A stretch of 52,763 nt of DNA from Clostridia bacterium (GTDB lineage Bacteria; Bacillota; Clostridia; Christensenellales; Borkfalkiaceae): the NCBI GenBank assembly GCA_900770945.1, contig CAAGME010000029.1, forward strand, positions 1 to 52,763. Reading direction: 5' to 3'. This document shows positions 16,644-25,840 of the stretch, one piece after another. The first letter of the stretch is position 1. Each line of letters begins with the position of its first letter. The position numbers and the translations under genes were made by a program. The notes under the pieces are model-generated. The model saw only the letters and a list, made by a program, of their open reading frames with translations. It was not told the DNA's origin and searched no databases.

Positions 16644-17372
16644 ATGGATAAATGGAAAGTTGCCGTTGTCGAAGACGACGATTTTGCGGCGAGGACGATA
16701 GAAGAATATTTTAAAAAGTACGCCGAGGAGTTTTCCTGCGAATTCGAGGTCAAAAGGTTTTCTTGCGGCAAGGCGTTTTTAGCGGACAAAACATGCGCGG
16801 ACATACTGCTCATGGATATAGACTTGCCGGACGCGAACGGAATGGATCTTGTCAAAGATCTGAGGAAAACCGACCTTAATACAGTCGTTATATTCGTGAC
16901 AAACCTTGCTCAGTATGCGGTGGAGGGGTATTCCGTGGACGCGCTCGACTTTATCGTTAAACCTGCGTCGTACTATAACTTTGCGGCAAAGCTGAAACGC
17001 GCCACAACCCGCGCGGCGGGTAAAAAGAGTCAAAAGTTTTGGATAACGCTTAAAAACGGCGGAGGTTTAAAGAAAATCGATACGGCAGAACTTTATTACG
17101 TCGAAGTATCGAATCACACGCTCGTTTACCACACGACGGACGGAGCGTTTGAAACGATAGGCACGCTTGCCGCCGCCAAAAAGCAGTTGCCGAACGGTTC
17201 TTTCGTCCTTTGCAACAGATGCTATCTCGTCAACTTAAACTACGTCGAAGCGGTCGGCAAAGGCGACGTTAAGGTGGGCGGCGATACGCTGCTTATTTCG
17301 CACCTCAAACGCGCGGAGTTTATGCAGAAGTTCAATTTGTTTCTTGCGGGGGACACTCTCGGCGATGACTAA
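16644..17372 (+). CDS. LytTR-family response regulator (system 1)
   Basis: 242 aa. Receiver domain (about 4-120) with acidic residues Glu10-Asp12, phospho-acceptor Asp58 in LLMDIDLP and the conserved Lys in FIVKPAS. A LytTR DNA-binding domain (about 135-235) follows. LytTR proteins of the AgrA/VirR type bind pairs of 9-bp direct repeats about 12 bp apart. GAGGG (16633-16637) precedes ATG 16644. Its stop overlaps the kinase start by 8 bp. Predicted to activate its own promoter and the 18966-25564 surface-protein operon through the shared CGTTTACGAA repeats. Confidence 0.9.
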   Translation: MDKWKVAVVEDDDFAARTIEEYFKKYAEEFSCEFEVKRFSCGKAFLADKTCADILLMDIDLPDANGMDLVKDLRKTDLNTVVIFVTNLAQYAVEGYSVDALDFIVKPASYYNFAAKLKRATTRAAGKKSQKFWITLKNGGGLKKIDTAELYYVEVSNHTLVYHTTDGAFETIGTLAAAKKQLPNGSFVLCNRCYLVNLNYVEAVGKGDVKVGGDTLLISHLKRAEFMQKFNLFLAGDTLGDD

Positions 17373-18717
17373 TCTGTTTTTCAATAAAATACTGTTTGTT
17401 GTTCAAATTCTTATCGCCGAATGGCTGTATGCGAAGCGACTTAAAAGAAAAGGCTTTTTTGCTTTGCGAGCGACGGCGGGGTCGGCGATAATAATAGCGA
17501 CAAGCGCGTTTTTGCCGACGTTCGGTAACTGGTGGGGTGCGTCGCTCACGTTCTTTTTTCTTTTTTCTTTGTCCGTCGCCTTAATGAAGCTTTCTTTCGA
17601 CGAGCCGTGGGGCAACGTTGTTTTTTGCGGAATAGCGGCGTTCACCACGCAACACTTCACTTACGAACTTTCCAACGTCGTTCTTTCTCTCATAACGGGC
17701 GGGGTAAGTCCGCTTCTCGGCGTTTACGGCTCGGAAATTCTCGACTTAGGCGAAAACAAGCGTTGGTTTGCTTTCTACGCGGCGGTGTACGCTCTCATTA
17801 ATTACACGGTTTACTGCGCGTTTTACTTTACTTTCGCGAGAAGAATAAACGAGGAGAGCAACCTCGAAATTAAAAAGCCGGCTCTCTTGCTTCTTGCGGG
17901 GATTTGTCTTATCGTGGACGTTGTTTTGAACTCCGTGTTTGTGTACGAGGGTAAGCCGACCGAGCAGAAAGGAACCAACACAATAATTTTCAGTTATATC
18001 ATATACATATCGGAATGCCTTTGCTGTTTTCTTCTTCTTTACGTCATGTTCGGACTTGTCATACAAAAGAAGCTGGAAACGGAATTATCGTTCATAAAAA
18101 GGCAATGGTACGCTAAAAAAGAACAGTATGAGCTTTCAAAGGAAACGATAGAAATAATCAACAGAAAATGCCATGACATGCGGCATCAGATACGCACCAT
18201 AGGCGAAAGTAAAAAGATAGACAAAGCCGTTGTGGACGAGATAGAAAAATCCGTGTCGTTGTACGACGCAAACGTAAAAACGGGCAACACCGTGCTTGAT
18301 ACCATTCTTACGGAAAAAAGCCTTTTATGTTATAAAAAGGGGATAATTTTAAGTTGCGTGGCGGACGGAGAAAACATAGCGTTTATGGAAGACGCGGACG
18401 TTTATTCGCTTTTCGGCAATGCGCTCGATAATGCGATAGAAGCTGTTTTAAAGCTTGAAGAGCGCGAAAAACGCGTTATAGGCGTGGTTGTTTATAAAAA
18501 AGCAGGGCTTATAACGATGAACGTGAACAACGCTTACTCGGGTAAAATTACGCTTAAAGACGGCTTGCCCGTAACAACTAAAGGCGATTCTTTCTACCAC
18601 GGCTTCGGTATGAAAAGCATAAAGATGATTGTTAGTAAGTATGGCGGAGAAATGAACGTTTCGCTCGACGGCTCGGTGTTTTCTTTGAGTATAATTATCC
18701 CCGCATACGATAAGTAA
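17365..18717 (+). CDS. AgrC-like GHKL sensor histidine kinase (system 1)
   Basis: 450 aa. About six or seven membrane helices in the first 235 residues, then a coiled dimerisation helix with phospho-acceptor His270 in KCHDMRHQI, and a GHKL-type ATPase with N-box NALDNAIEA and glycine box HGFGMKS. I start it at ATG 17365, inside the regulator's final codons; an upstream ATG at 17344 would overlap more. The membrane domain shares a T-x-Q-H-x-x-Y motif (about 94-100) with the two other kinases of the window. AgrC relatives sense peptides, but there is no agrB/agrD-like pair here. The ligand may be a peptide made elsewhere or a sugar-derived cue. Confidence 0.9.
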   Translation: MTNLFFNKILFVVQILIAEWLYAKRLKRKGFFALRATAGSAIIIATSAFLPTFGNWWGASLTFFFLFSLSVALMKLSFDEPWGNVVFCGIAAFTTQHFTYELSNVVLSLITGGVSPLLGVYGSEILDLGENKRWFAFYAAVYALINYTVYCAFYFTFARRINEESNLEIKKPALLLLAGICLIVDVVLNSVFVYEGKPTEQKGTNTIIFSYIIYISECLCCFLLLYVMFGLVIQKKLETELSFIKRQWYAKKEQYELSKETIEIINRKCHDMRHQIRTIGESKKIDKAVVDEIEKSVSLYDANVKTGNTVLDTILTEKSLLCYKKGIILSCVADGENIAFMEDADVYSLFGNALDNAIEAVLKLEEREKRVIGVVVYKKAGLITMNVNNAYSGKITLKDGLPVTTKGDSFYHGFGMKSIKMIVSKYGGEMNVSLDGSVFSLSIIIPAYDK

Positions 18718-18724
18718 CGCAACC

Positions 18725-18766
18725 AAAAAAACGCTTTCCTTTTTTTAAGGACGGCGTTTTGTTTTC
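18725..18766 (+). terminator. terminator after two-component system 1
   Basis: AAAACGC (18728-18734) with GCGTTTT (18754-18760) and, above a 2-nt internal loop, TCCTT with AAGGA (18737-18741/18747-18751). The transcript continues GTTTTC. Confidence 0.75.
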
Positions 18767-18801
18767 TTGTTACCGTTCGTTTCCGTCATTTTTTGTCGCT
18801 G

Positions 18802-18909
18802 CGTTCGCGAAAAAAACAAGGGGCGTTTACGAAAACAAAAAAACGTTCACGAACGAAAAAGGCACGTTTACGAAAAACTATTGACAAGGGATTTTTGCGT
18901 TGTTAAAAT
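18802..18909 (+). promoter_or_regulatory. four phased direct repeats and promoter before the surface-protein operon
   Basis: Repeats of the form CGTTYACGAA begin at 18802 (CGTTCGCGAAAAA), 18824 (CGTTTACGAAAAC), 18844 (CGTTCACGAACGA) and 18865 (CGTTTACGAAAAAC), 22, 20 and 21 bp apart. They therefore face the same side of the helix. The last ends 2 bp before TTGACA (18881-18886), which with TAAAAT (18904-18909) and a 17-bp spacer forms the promoter. This is the layout of an activating LytTR operator. Confidence 0.75.
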
Positions 18910-18965
18910 GTAATCGCATCGTTTGATTTCGCTTGTGTCTAAAGCGAAAAGGAGGTAAAAACGAA

Positions 18966-20300
18966 ATGAAAAGAAAGGTTGTTTCACTTTTTCTCGTTTT
19001 AGCTACGGCTATGTGCCTGATGCTTGGCGGGTGCGGCAAAACGGAAAAACCCGACAGCTCGGGAGCGGGCGGCAGTAACGTTACAAACGCTACGTTTACG
19101 CTCGAAGAGGTTGCGAGCGGCTATTCGGTTAAGGGGTTAAAGGATAAATCGGTTACGGAGATAGTCGTTCCGTCCGAGATGAACGGCAAGCCCGTTACGG
19201 AAATCGCCGATTCGGCGTTTAAGGACTTAGCGAAAGTCACTTCTCTCGTTATTCCCGACAGCGTTATAAAAATCGGTAAAAACGCTTTGAAGGGTATGGG
19301 CGCGCTCAAAAGTTTGACTGCCCCGTTCGTCGGCTCGTCGGCTTCGGCTAAGGGAGAAAAAGCTTTGCTCGGGTATATGTTCGGCGTGGGCGAATACGTC
19401 GGCGCGAGCGCGGTAGAGCAAGTTTTCGGCGACGCGGCGGAAGACAAGGAGCTTTATTATATTCCCGATTCCCTTTCTACCGTTAAGATAACGGGCGAAA
19501 GAATAGGCTTCGGCGCATTCAGCGGTTGCGAAAGAATAACCGCCGTGGAGCTTGGCGAAACGATAGTAAATATCGAAGATAAGGCGTTTTTCGGCAACAG
19601 ACTCGCGTGCGTATACGTTGACGGCAACGCTGTGGCGAGCCTTTTACTCGGCAAGGACGCTTGCGGCGGACTTTTATCCAACGTTCCCGCGGTGTGCGTG
19701 GCTAAAACAGTTACTAAAACTTCCGGTTACGTCAATAGAATGGAAACCAAAGAAGATTACGAAAACGACGGCAAAAACTATTATATTTACGCAAACAACA
19801 AAAAATATGTTTTCGAAGCGGAACAAAGCAAGTATGCAAAAGTTGCGCCCGAACAGTTGGATTACGGCACTAACGGCGTAAAAACGAGCGGCGGGTATTT
19901 CCTCACGGGTTGGTATCCGGACGGAGCTACGGGCGAAGCTACGATGGAATTCAATATAAAATCCAATAAGGATGCGGAAGCCATGTTTATTTATTGTTGC
20001 GGTCCGAGAGATCAGGATAAAACGTTCAACAATTGCTGGAATTTTACCGTCAACGGAGAATCTCTCAAAACGGAAAACGAAGTATATTTATCTCTCGATA
20101 AAGATTTAAGTTTCGGCTCGCGCTATGCCGATTGGACGGAATTCGAAATAATGACAATCAAGCTCAAAAAGGGCGATAACGTTATCAAAATGCGGTTTTT
20201 GCCGGGCGGAAAAGACCAAACGGACGGACCGTACAACAACGATATGCGCGTAGATTACATAGCGTTAAGAACTAACGCCGTGCTTACGTGGTCTAAATAA
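18966..20300 (+). CDS. lipoprotein with BspA-type leucine-rich repeats and a CBM6/35-like domain
   Basis: 444 aa. Start at ATG 18966, set by AAGGAGGT (18949-18956); longer readings of the frame are not supported. The signal sequence ends in the lipobox LGGC. Residues about 45-250 hold leucine-rich repeats of the BspA/LRR_5 type (for example IADSAFKDL, then SLVIPDSVIKIGKNALKG). Residues about 275-444 form a beta-sandwich that begins YVFEAEQSKY and ends VDYIALRT, the pattern of CBM6/CBM35 carbohydrate-binding modules. Likely a surface glycan-binding protein. It heads an operon with 20316 and the GH3 at 22589, and is the direct target of the phased repeats upstream. Confidence 0.85.
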   Translation: MKRKVVSLFLVLATAMCLMLGGCGKTEKPDSSGAGGSNVTNATFTLEEVASGYSVKGLKDKSVTEIVVPSEMNGKPVTEIADSAFKDLAKVTSLVIPDSVIKIGKNALKGMGALKSLTAPFVGSSASAKGEKALLGYMFGVGEYVGASAVEQVFGDAAEDKELYYIPDSLSTVKITGERIGFGAFSGCERITAVELGETIVNIEDKAFFGNRLACVYVDGNAVASLLLGKDACGGLLSNVPAVCVAKTVTKTSGYVNRMETKEDYENDGKNYYIYANNKKYVFEAEQSKYAKVAPEQLDYGTNGVKTSGGYFLTGWYPDGATGEATMEFNIKSNKDAEAMFIYCCGPRDQDKTFNNCWNFTVNGESLKTENEVYLSLDKDLSFGSRYADWTEFEIMTIKLKKGDNVIKMRFLPGGKDQTDGPYNNDMRVDYIALRTNAVLTWSK

Positions 20301-20315
20301 CGGAGGTAATCGAAA

Positions 20316-22526
20316 ATGAAAAAGAAAATTTTAGGCGTAGTACTTGCAATAAGCCTTTTGTGTACTTCTTTAACGCCGATGTTCGGTTGTAACAAAGGCG
20401 GAAAAAATTCGTCCTCCTCTTCTGCAGACAAAACAACCGCTTGCGTTCACGAATGGACGGAAAAAACGGAAAAGCAGCCGACCTGCGCGGAAAACGGCGT
20501 AAAAAAGCTCACTTGCGGCAAATGCGGCGGGACGAAAACCGAAAAGATACCCGCAACGGGGCATACGTTCCCCGATAAAGGCACGGTAACCGCCGACCCG
20601 ACTTGCGTAGAAAAAGGCAGTGAAGAATACGTTTGTTCCGTTTGCGGGATAAAGAAAAGCGAATCTATCGCGCCCGTGGGGCATAATTACGACGACGGCA
20701 AAATAACCACCGAACCCGGTTGTTTTTCAAACGGCGTAAAAACTTATACATGCGCTACTTGCGGCGATACTTATACCGAACCCGTTGCTCCCGTCGGACA
20801 TAAAGACGCCGATTACGACGGAAACTGCGATTTGTGTAATGAATTCATAGGCGAAAAGGATATCCCCGCAACGCTTCCTACGCTCGTTGACGGACCCTGG
20901 TCGAATCCCGAAGGATTCTCGTGGTGGAGTTACAGCTTGGAAAAATCTTGCAGCGAAGAAATCAGCAAAGTATTCACTCTTTCGGACGATACGTATTCGG
21001 GCAAAGGACAGAGCATAAGCGTGAACTTTGCGAACGGAAGCAAAGCTACTTCCGAGGGCGGCGCGTATATCTTGCATATAGGAATGAAAAACCTTGAAAA
21101 GAAGGCGGGTTACACGCTCACGTTCTATGCAAAAGCGACTAACGATTTTACGGGTAACATTAACAAAATGCTTTGCAACGCCAACTTCTCTAAGCCGGAC
21201 ACCGTAACGGGCATATATTATACAAAGTCTTACGGCGCGGAGGACCTTGCCGGGAAAGGCTGGAAAAAAGTAAGCATATCGTTTAACGCAAATCATGACG
21301 CGGCTCACGATAACATGTGCGCTTTCAGAATTGCTTTCGACGTTGGTTTAAGCGGTTGGAAAGGTTCGATAGTTCTTTCCGACTTTAAGGTGAGCAACAC
21401 GGAATACGTAAAGAGAGCGGAAGGAGCTGTCGGAACGAAAATCGAGATAGGCAACGCCATATCGCAGGACGGAGTCTGGAACGCCGGTCCGTTGTACGCA
21501 AACGACGGCGCAACGGTTACGGTAGATACCGCAGTCGAGCATGAAGCGGGCGTAAAGAGTTACAAGTTCGCTTTCCCGGGTAAAGTCGAGAATCAGGAAA
21601 CGTTCTTCAATTTCGGCTTGCCGGGGCTTACCGCGGGCAAGGAATATAAGCTTACTTATTACGTTAAAACGAGCGATGACTTCAACGGTTGCATAAATGC
21701 TATAATGGCTAACCCCAACTACGACACGGCGGGCGAAGTCACGATGAAAAACTTTGTGGCGACATGCGCTAACGGAAACTATAACGACAACGCTTCCTAC
21801 AAAAATAAAGGCTGGGTGGAAATGAATATTTCGTTCACCGCCGCGCCTAAGGACGGGCTTTGCAGCGCGCGCTGGCAATTTAATCCGAACAACTGGACGG
21901 GTGCGCTTTATATGAGCGATTTTACCGTTTACGAAGTTATAAGCGAGGTTAAGGAAGAAAAGCCGACCGACAAAGACCCCGTTATAACGGGCGAACATGC
22001 CACCGGCGAAATAGCTCTTCCCGACGAACTCAGAGAGAGCGGAGAAGTGTGGACTTCCGGTCCGTTATGCTCTTCTTCGACCGTTGTTTACGTCGATGAA
22101 ACGGTAGAATACGCAAAAGGCTCCAAGTCAATAAAAGTCGATTTGACAAAATCTCATGCCGGCGTCGAATACGTTATGATTTTAGCTTTGCCTAATCTTA
22201 CCGAAGGGAAAAAATACGAACTTACTTTCTACGTTCAGGGTTCCGAGAATTATAATGCGAGATTTACGGATGTTTTCGCCAACCCCAACTTCACGCATAT
22301 GGAGAACGGCGCGGAAGTGCGCACCATGCTCGATATGACTGTCGACGGCTCGGCTTTAACCACCGCCGAGGGCTTGAAAGGAAAAGGCTGGACAAAGGTA
22401 ACCGTACAATTCACCGCGCACCCGAAAGACGGAAATTGCTCGATAAGATTGCAACTTCGCCCCGGAGAAACGGACGCGGGCGCAATGTGGCTCAGCTACT
22501 TTGTGGCGACGGAAATCGCCGCGTAA
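20316..22526 (+). CDS. surface lipoprotein with Cys/His repeats and three CBM-like domains
   Basis: 736 aa. Signal peptide with a probable lipobox (PMFGC), then a Ser-rich linker. Residues about 42-175 hold three copies of a C-x2-C/His repeat, for example TCAENGVKKLTCGKCGG with a following ATGH, a module common in Clostridia surface proteins. Three related beta-sandwich domains of about 170 residues follow; each has a GP(W/L) start, a YxLTFY-type strand and a KGWxKVxxxFTA strand, as in CBM4/9-like modules. GGAGG at 20302-20306 precedes ATG 20316. No catalytic domain is visible. It probably binds a polysaccharide for the GH3 made by the next gene. Confidence 0.82.
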   Translation: MKKKILGVVLAISLLCTSLTPMFGCNKGGKNSSSSSADKTTACVHEWTEKTEKQPTCAENGVKKLTCGKCGGTKTEKIPATGHTFPDKGTVTADPTCVEKGSEEYVCSVCGIKKSESIAPVGHNYDDGKITTEPGCFSNGVKTYTCATCGDTYTEPVAPVGHKDADYDGNCDLCNEFIGEKDIPATLPTLVDGPWSNPEGFSWWSYSLEKSCSEEISKVFTLSDDTYSGKGQSISVNFANGSKATSEGGAYILHIGMKNLEKKAGYTLTFYAKATNDFTGNINKMLCNANFSKPDTVTGIYYTKSYGAEDLAGKGWKKVSISFNANHDAAHDNMCAFRIAFDVGLSGWKGSIVLSDFKVSNTEYVKRAEGAVGTKIEIGNAISQDGVWNAGPLYANDGATVTVDTAVEHEAGVKSYKFAFPGKVENQETFFNFGLPGLTAGKEYKLTYYVKTSDDFNGCINAIMANPNYDTAGEVTMKNFVATCANGNYNDNASYKNKGWVEMNISFTAAPKDGLCSARWQFNPNNWTGALYMSDFTVYEVISEVKEEKPTDKDPVITGEHATGEIALPDELRESGEVWTSGPLCSSSTVVYVDETVEYAKGSKSIKVDLTKSHAGVEYVMILALPNLTEGKKYELTFYVQGSENYNARFTDVFANPNFTHMENGAEVRTMLDMTVDGSALTTAEGLKGKGWTKVTVQFTAHPKDGNCSIRLQLRPGETDAGAMWLSYFVATEIAA

Positions 22527-22588
22527 AAAGGCAATCCCCGCTCTTTACCGGGCGGGGTAAAGCCCGAAATACAACTCAGGAGTAAAAC

Positions 22589-25564
22589 ATGAAAAAAGGA
22601 AAGACAATACTTTGGAGCGTTTTGAGCGGATTTTTCGTTCTCTTGTTCGTCGCTCTCATGATAGGCACCGACCTTGCGTTTCATTATATGAACACGATAA
22701 ACGGTACTCTCGGCATAAAAACCACACAGATAGTTACAAAGCCCAAAGACGACGAGGATACCGAATATTGGAAATCGGAATTCGTGCAGAAAGACGAAAA
22801 CGGCAATATAATTTACGAAACGACGGCAAACGGATACAAGCATCAGGTTTATGATTATAACGCCTTATGGGAAGAGATGAACGCCGTCAATCTTCAAATA
22901 GCCGTAGAGGGCGCAACTTTTCTATGGAAAAACGACGCGCTCCCTCTTGAAAAGGAAAGCTCCGTAAGCTTTTTCGGTCAAAGAAGCGTCGATTGGGCGT
23001 TTGTTACGGGCGGTTCGGCTTCTACGGACGTTAAAGGCGCACCGACTTTGCGCTCGGTATTCGCCGACGCGGAATTTTCGGTCAACAGAACGCTTTGGAA
23101 CTTCTACGAAAGCGCGGGTTACAAAGGTACGATGAGCAGAAAGATAAACGAAGCGCCCTGGTCTAAGGTCAGTTCGACCTCATCGTCGTTTAAGACCTAT
23201 TCCGACGCGGCGATAATAACGCTCGGACGTTCAGGCGCGGAAAACAACGACCTGTCGATGAACGGTTCCGACGGACTCGACGGAAGCTATCTCGATATTT
23301 CAAAAGAAGAAAGAGAGCTGATAACGGAAGTAATCAAGCTCAAAAAGAACGGAACGTTCAAAAAAGTCATAATTTTATTGAACAGCGACCATGCTTTTTC
23401 GATGAAGAACATTTTGCCGTTCAAAGCCGACGTCGACGCATGCCTTTGGGTAGGCTCGGCGGGCAGAAACTCCGCGCAAGCCGTTTGCGATATTCTTTCG
23501 GGCAAAGCAAATCCTTCGGGTTCTCTTCCCGATACGTATCTTTACGACAATCTTAAAAGCCCCGTCGTGCCTAATATGGGTGATTTTACTTACGGCAATG
23601 CCGAAAAGTACCCCGAGATAGGTCAGCGCGTAAATTGGGGCAACAAGGAACTTAATTACATAGTTTATGCCGAAGGAATTTATTCGGGATATCGCTATTA
23701 CGAAACAAGATACGAAGACGTTGTTCTGAATCGCGGCAACGCGGGGAACTTTAAGTACGAGGAAGAGGTTGCGTATCCTTTCGGATACGGAGAAAGCTAC
23801 ACGAGCTTTGCCCTTTCCGCTTTTAAGGCAACGGAAGTCGGAAAAAACTATAAGCTTTCCGTAACCGTCACCAACACGGGCGAAAAGGCGGGTAAAAAAG
23901 CCGTTCAGGCGTACCTGCAAAAACCGTACACGGAATACGATAAGAAAAACAAGATTGAAAAGAGCGCGGTTGAGTTTATCGGCTTTGCAAAGACAAATCT
24001 GATTGAGCCGGGAAAGAGCGAAACGGTCGAAATTACCGTTCCCGCCGAAAGTTTTAAGTGCTTCGACACTTACGGCACAGGGACTTATATTCTTGAAAAA
24101 GGCGATTATTATTTGACCGTTGCTTCCTCCGCGCACGAAGCGGTCAACAACGTTCTTGCGGAAAAAGGTAAAACGACGGCGGACGGCATGACGGAAAACG
24201 GCGACAAAAACTTCGTAAAAAAAGTCGTCGTTTCCGCAGACGATTTTAGTAAGTATTCAAAGTCATCCACGGGGTACGAAATTAAAGAGAGGCTCGCCAT
24301 GGTTGATATCGAACGTTACGTCAACAAAGGCGACAATTCGGTAACGTACATGACGAGGAACGACTGGGTGGGGACTTATTCCAAGACCGTCAGCCTTGCG
24401 CTTAACGACAAAATGGCAGGTGATTTGGCTATTTGCAAAACGCCCGAGGAGGACGAAGGAGCAAGCGATTACACGTTCGAATACGGCAAAGAAAACGGAC
24501 TTAGCGTTGTCATGTTCAGAAACGAAGAATACGATTCCGAGCTGTGGAACGATTTACTCGACCAAATGACGCTTGAAGAACAGGTTTTGCTTAACGTTTA
24601 CGGCTCGCTTTCAACTCGCGCGGTGGATAGCGTGACTTTGCCGCAAACATCCGATTTCGACGGACCGATGGGGCTTAGAAAGTACACTCTCGAAGGAACG
24701 AACAACTCTTGTTGTTTTGCGAGCGCAGTCGTTCAGGGCGCTACCATGAACGAAAAACTGATAGAGCGGCTCGGCGAAATGTTCGGCGAACAAATGCTTC
24801 ATGCGGATTATCAGGTTGTGTATGCGCCCGCTTGCAACATTCATCGCTCGGCTTTTTCCGCAAGAAACAGCGAATATTACTCGGAGGACGGCGTTTTGAA
24901 CGGCAAAATGGCAGCCGCTTGCATACGTGGAGGGCAAAAGAAAGGCGCGATACTCACTGTTAAGCATTTTGCCTTAAACGACCAGGACTACAACCGTTAC
25001 GCGGTGGGCGTTTGGTGCAACGAACAAGCCGTGCGCGAAGTATTCATTAAGCCTTTCGAATATGCCGTGAGAGAGGGCGAAACGCTTGCCGTAATGACCT
25101 CTTACAACCGTACCGGCGTGCTTTGGTCGGGCGGCAACTACAACCTCGTCACCGAAATTTTGCGCAACGAATGGGGCTTTAAAGGCGCGGTTTTCTCCGA
25201 CGCATGGTCGTCATCCAACGTAGGAGCCATGAACTACATAGACGGGCTGATGGCGGGTAACGATATAGAATTTACGTCGGGAACGTATGCGAGCCTTTCT
25301 AAATACCTCGAATCCCCGACCGTCAAAATGAGATTGAGAGAATCGGCGAAGCATGTATTGTACGCGCTCTCTCATTCGAACGCCATGAACAGTCTTTCTT
25401 CCGATTCCGAAATTATCCATACGACCGCGTGGTGGGTATACGCCTTAATAGCGATAGACGCATTTTTCGGGTTGGTTCTTGCCCTCTCGGTCGTAATGCT
25501 TGTTCTTGCCGTAATCAAAAACGTGCGGCTCAAAAAGAACGACAGTCTAACGCTTAAATCTTAA
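22589..25564 (+). CDS. membrane-anchored GH3 glycoside hydrolase, reversed domain order
   Basis: 991 aa. Signal anchor at about 8-33, GH3 sandwich domain with probable acid/base Glu218 in GRSGAENNDLS, FnIII-like domain, TIM barrel with DFDGPMGLR, KHFALNDQDYNR and nucleophile Asp871 in FSDAW, and a C-terminal membrane helix after TTAWWVYALIAIDAFFG. The plan is that of the enzyme at 315, so the catalytic part is held outside by both ends. CAGGAG (22577-22582) precedes ATG 22589. A hairpin without a T-run (CTTTACC/GGTAAAG, 22543-22562) lies in the gap before it and may tune the transcript. The last codons run into the dispersed repeat copy 2. Confidence 0.92.
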   Translation: MKKGKTILWSVLSGFFVLLFVALMIGTDLAFHYMNTINGTLGIKTTQIVTKPKDDEDTEYWKSEFVQKDENGNIIYETTANGYKHQVYDYNALWEEMNAVNLQIAVEGATFLWKNDALPLEKESSVSFFGQRSVDWAFVTGGSASTDVKGAPTLRSVFADAEFSVNRTLWNFYESAGYKGTMSRKINEAPWSKVSSTSSSFKTYSDAAIITLGRSGAENNDLSMNGSDGLDGSYLDISKEERELITEVIKLKKNGTFKKVIILLNSDHAFSMKNILPFKADVDACLWVGSAGRNSAQAVCDILSGKANPSGSLPDTYLYDNLKSPVVPNMGDFTYGNAEKYPEIGQRVNWGNKELNYIVYAEGIYSGYRYYETRYEDVVLNRGNAGNFKYEEEVAYPFGYGESYTSFALSAFKATEVGKNYKLSVTVTNTGEKAGKKAVQAYLQKPYTEYDKKNKIEKSAVEFIGFAKTNLIEPGKSETVEITVPAESFKCFDTYGTGTYILEKGDYYLTVASSAHEAVNNVLAEKGKTTADGMTENGDKNFVKKVVVSADDFSKYSKSSTGYEIKERLAMVDIERYVNKGDNSVTYMTRNDWVGTYSKTVSLALNDKMAGDLAICKTPEEDEGASDYTFEYGKENGLSVVMFRNEEYDSELWNDLLDQMTLEEQVLLNVYGSLSTRAVDSVTLPQTSDFDGPMGLRKYTLEGTNNSCCFASAVVQGATMNEKLIERLGEMFGEQMLHADYQVVYAPACNIHRSAFSARNSEYYSEDGVLNGKMAAACIRGGQKKGAILTVKHFALNDQDYNRYAVGVWCNEQAVREVFIKPFEYAVREGETLAVMTSYNRTGVLWSGGNYNLVTEILRNEWGFKGAVFSDAWSSSNVGAMNYIDGLMAGNDIEFTSGTYASLSKYLESPTVKMRLRESAKHVLYALSHSNAMNSLSSDSEIIHTTAWWVYALIAIDAFFGLVLALSVVMLVLAVIKNVRLKKNDSLTLKS

Positions 25565-25675
25565 AAGTCGGGCTATAAGTCGATTATCGCACAAAAACGG
25601 CGGTAAAAACTAAACGAAGCTTTAATCCCTTCCGCTAAAAAACGGGAGGGATTTTTGCATGAAAAGGCGAGCGAA
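25565..25675 (+). repeat. dispersed repeat, copy 2 (with terminator)
   Basis: GTCGGGCTATAAGTCGATTA (25567-25586) and the following 90 bp match copy 1 at 16389-16503 almost base for base, including the terminator. The sequence AAATCTTAAAAGT before the core is shared with copy 3 at 35613-35624, here spanning the GH3 stop codon. Confidence 0.85.
25625..25656 (+). terminator. terminator after the module 1 GH3 operon
   Basis: ATCCCTTCCG (25625-25634) pairs with CGGGAGGGAT (25643-25652) with one G.U pair, then TTTT. Confidence 0.9.
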
Positions 25676-25787
25676 AAATATTTTTTATGAAATACAAGAA
25701 GTTGATTTTCTGCTTTTAAAGCAAGCGAATTTACGTTGCTTAAACTTTGCAAACGCGAAAAAAACGAAAGCTTGATAAAAAAAGTTG

Positions 25788-25816
25788 TTGCAATAAGGCA
25801 AAATATGTGTTATGAT
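25788..25816 (+). promoter_or_regulatory. promoter of two-component system 2
   Basis: TTGCAA (25788-25793), 17-bp spacer, TATGAT (25811-25816). No phased repeats are seen upstream, so autoregulation like that of system 1 is not supported. TGCTTTTAAAGCA (25711-25723) is a perfect odd palindrome of unknown meaning. Confidence 0.6.
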
Positions 25817-25840
25817 AAAAAAATAAGGAGGACTACCGAT

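Noticed and set aside
17365..18717. Agr quorum-sensing locus
   Set aside because: Kinase and regulator are AgrC/AgrA-like, but no AgrB protease or AgrD peptide gene occurs anywhere in the window.
21348..21998. 216-codon minus-strand frame, and similar ones at 23375-24136 and 29469-30170
   Set aside because: All are antisense to real surface-protein genes and lack start signals or recognisable domains.
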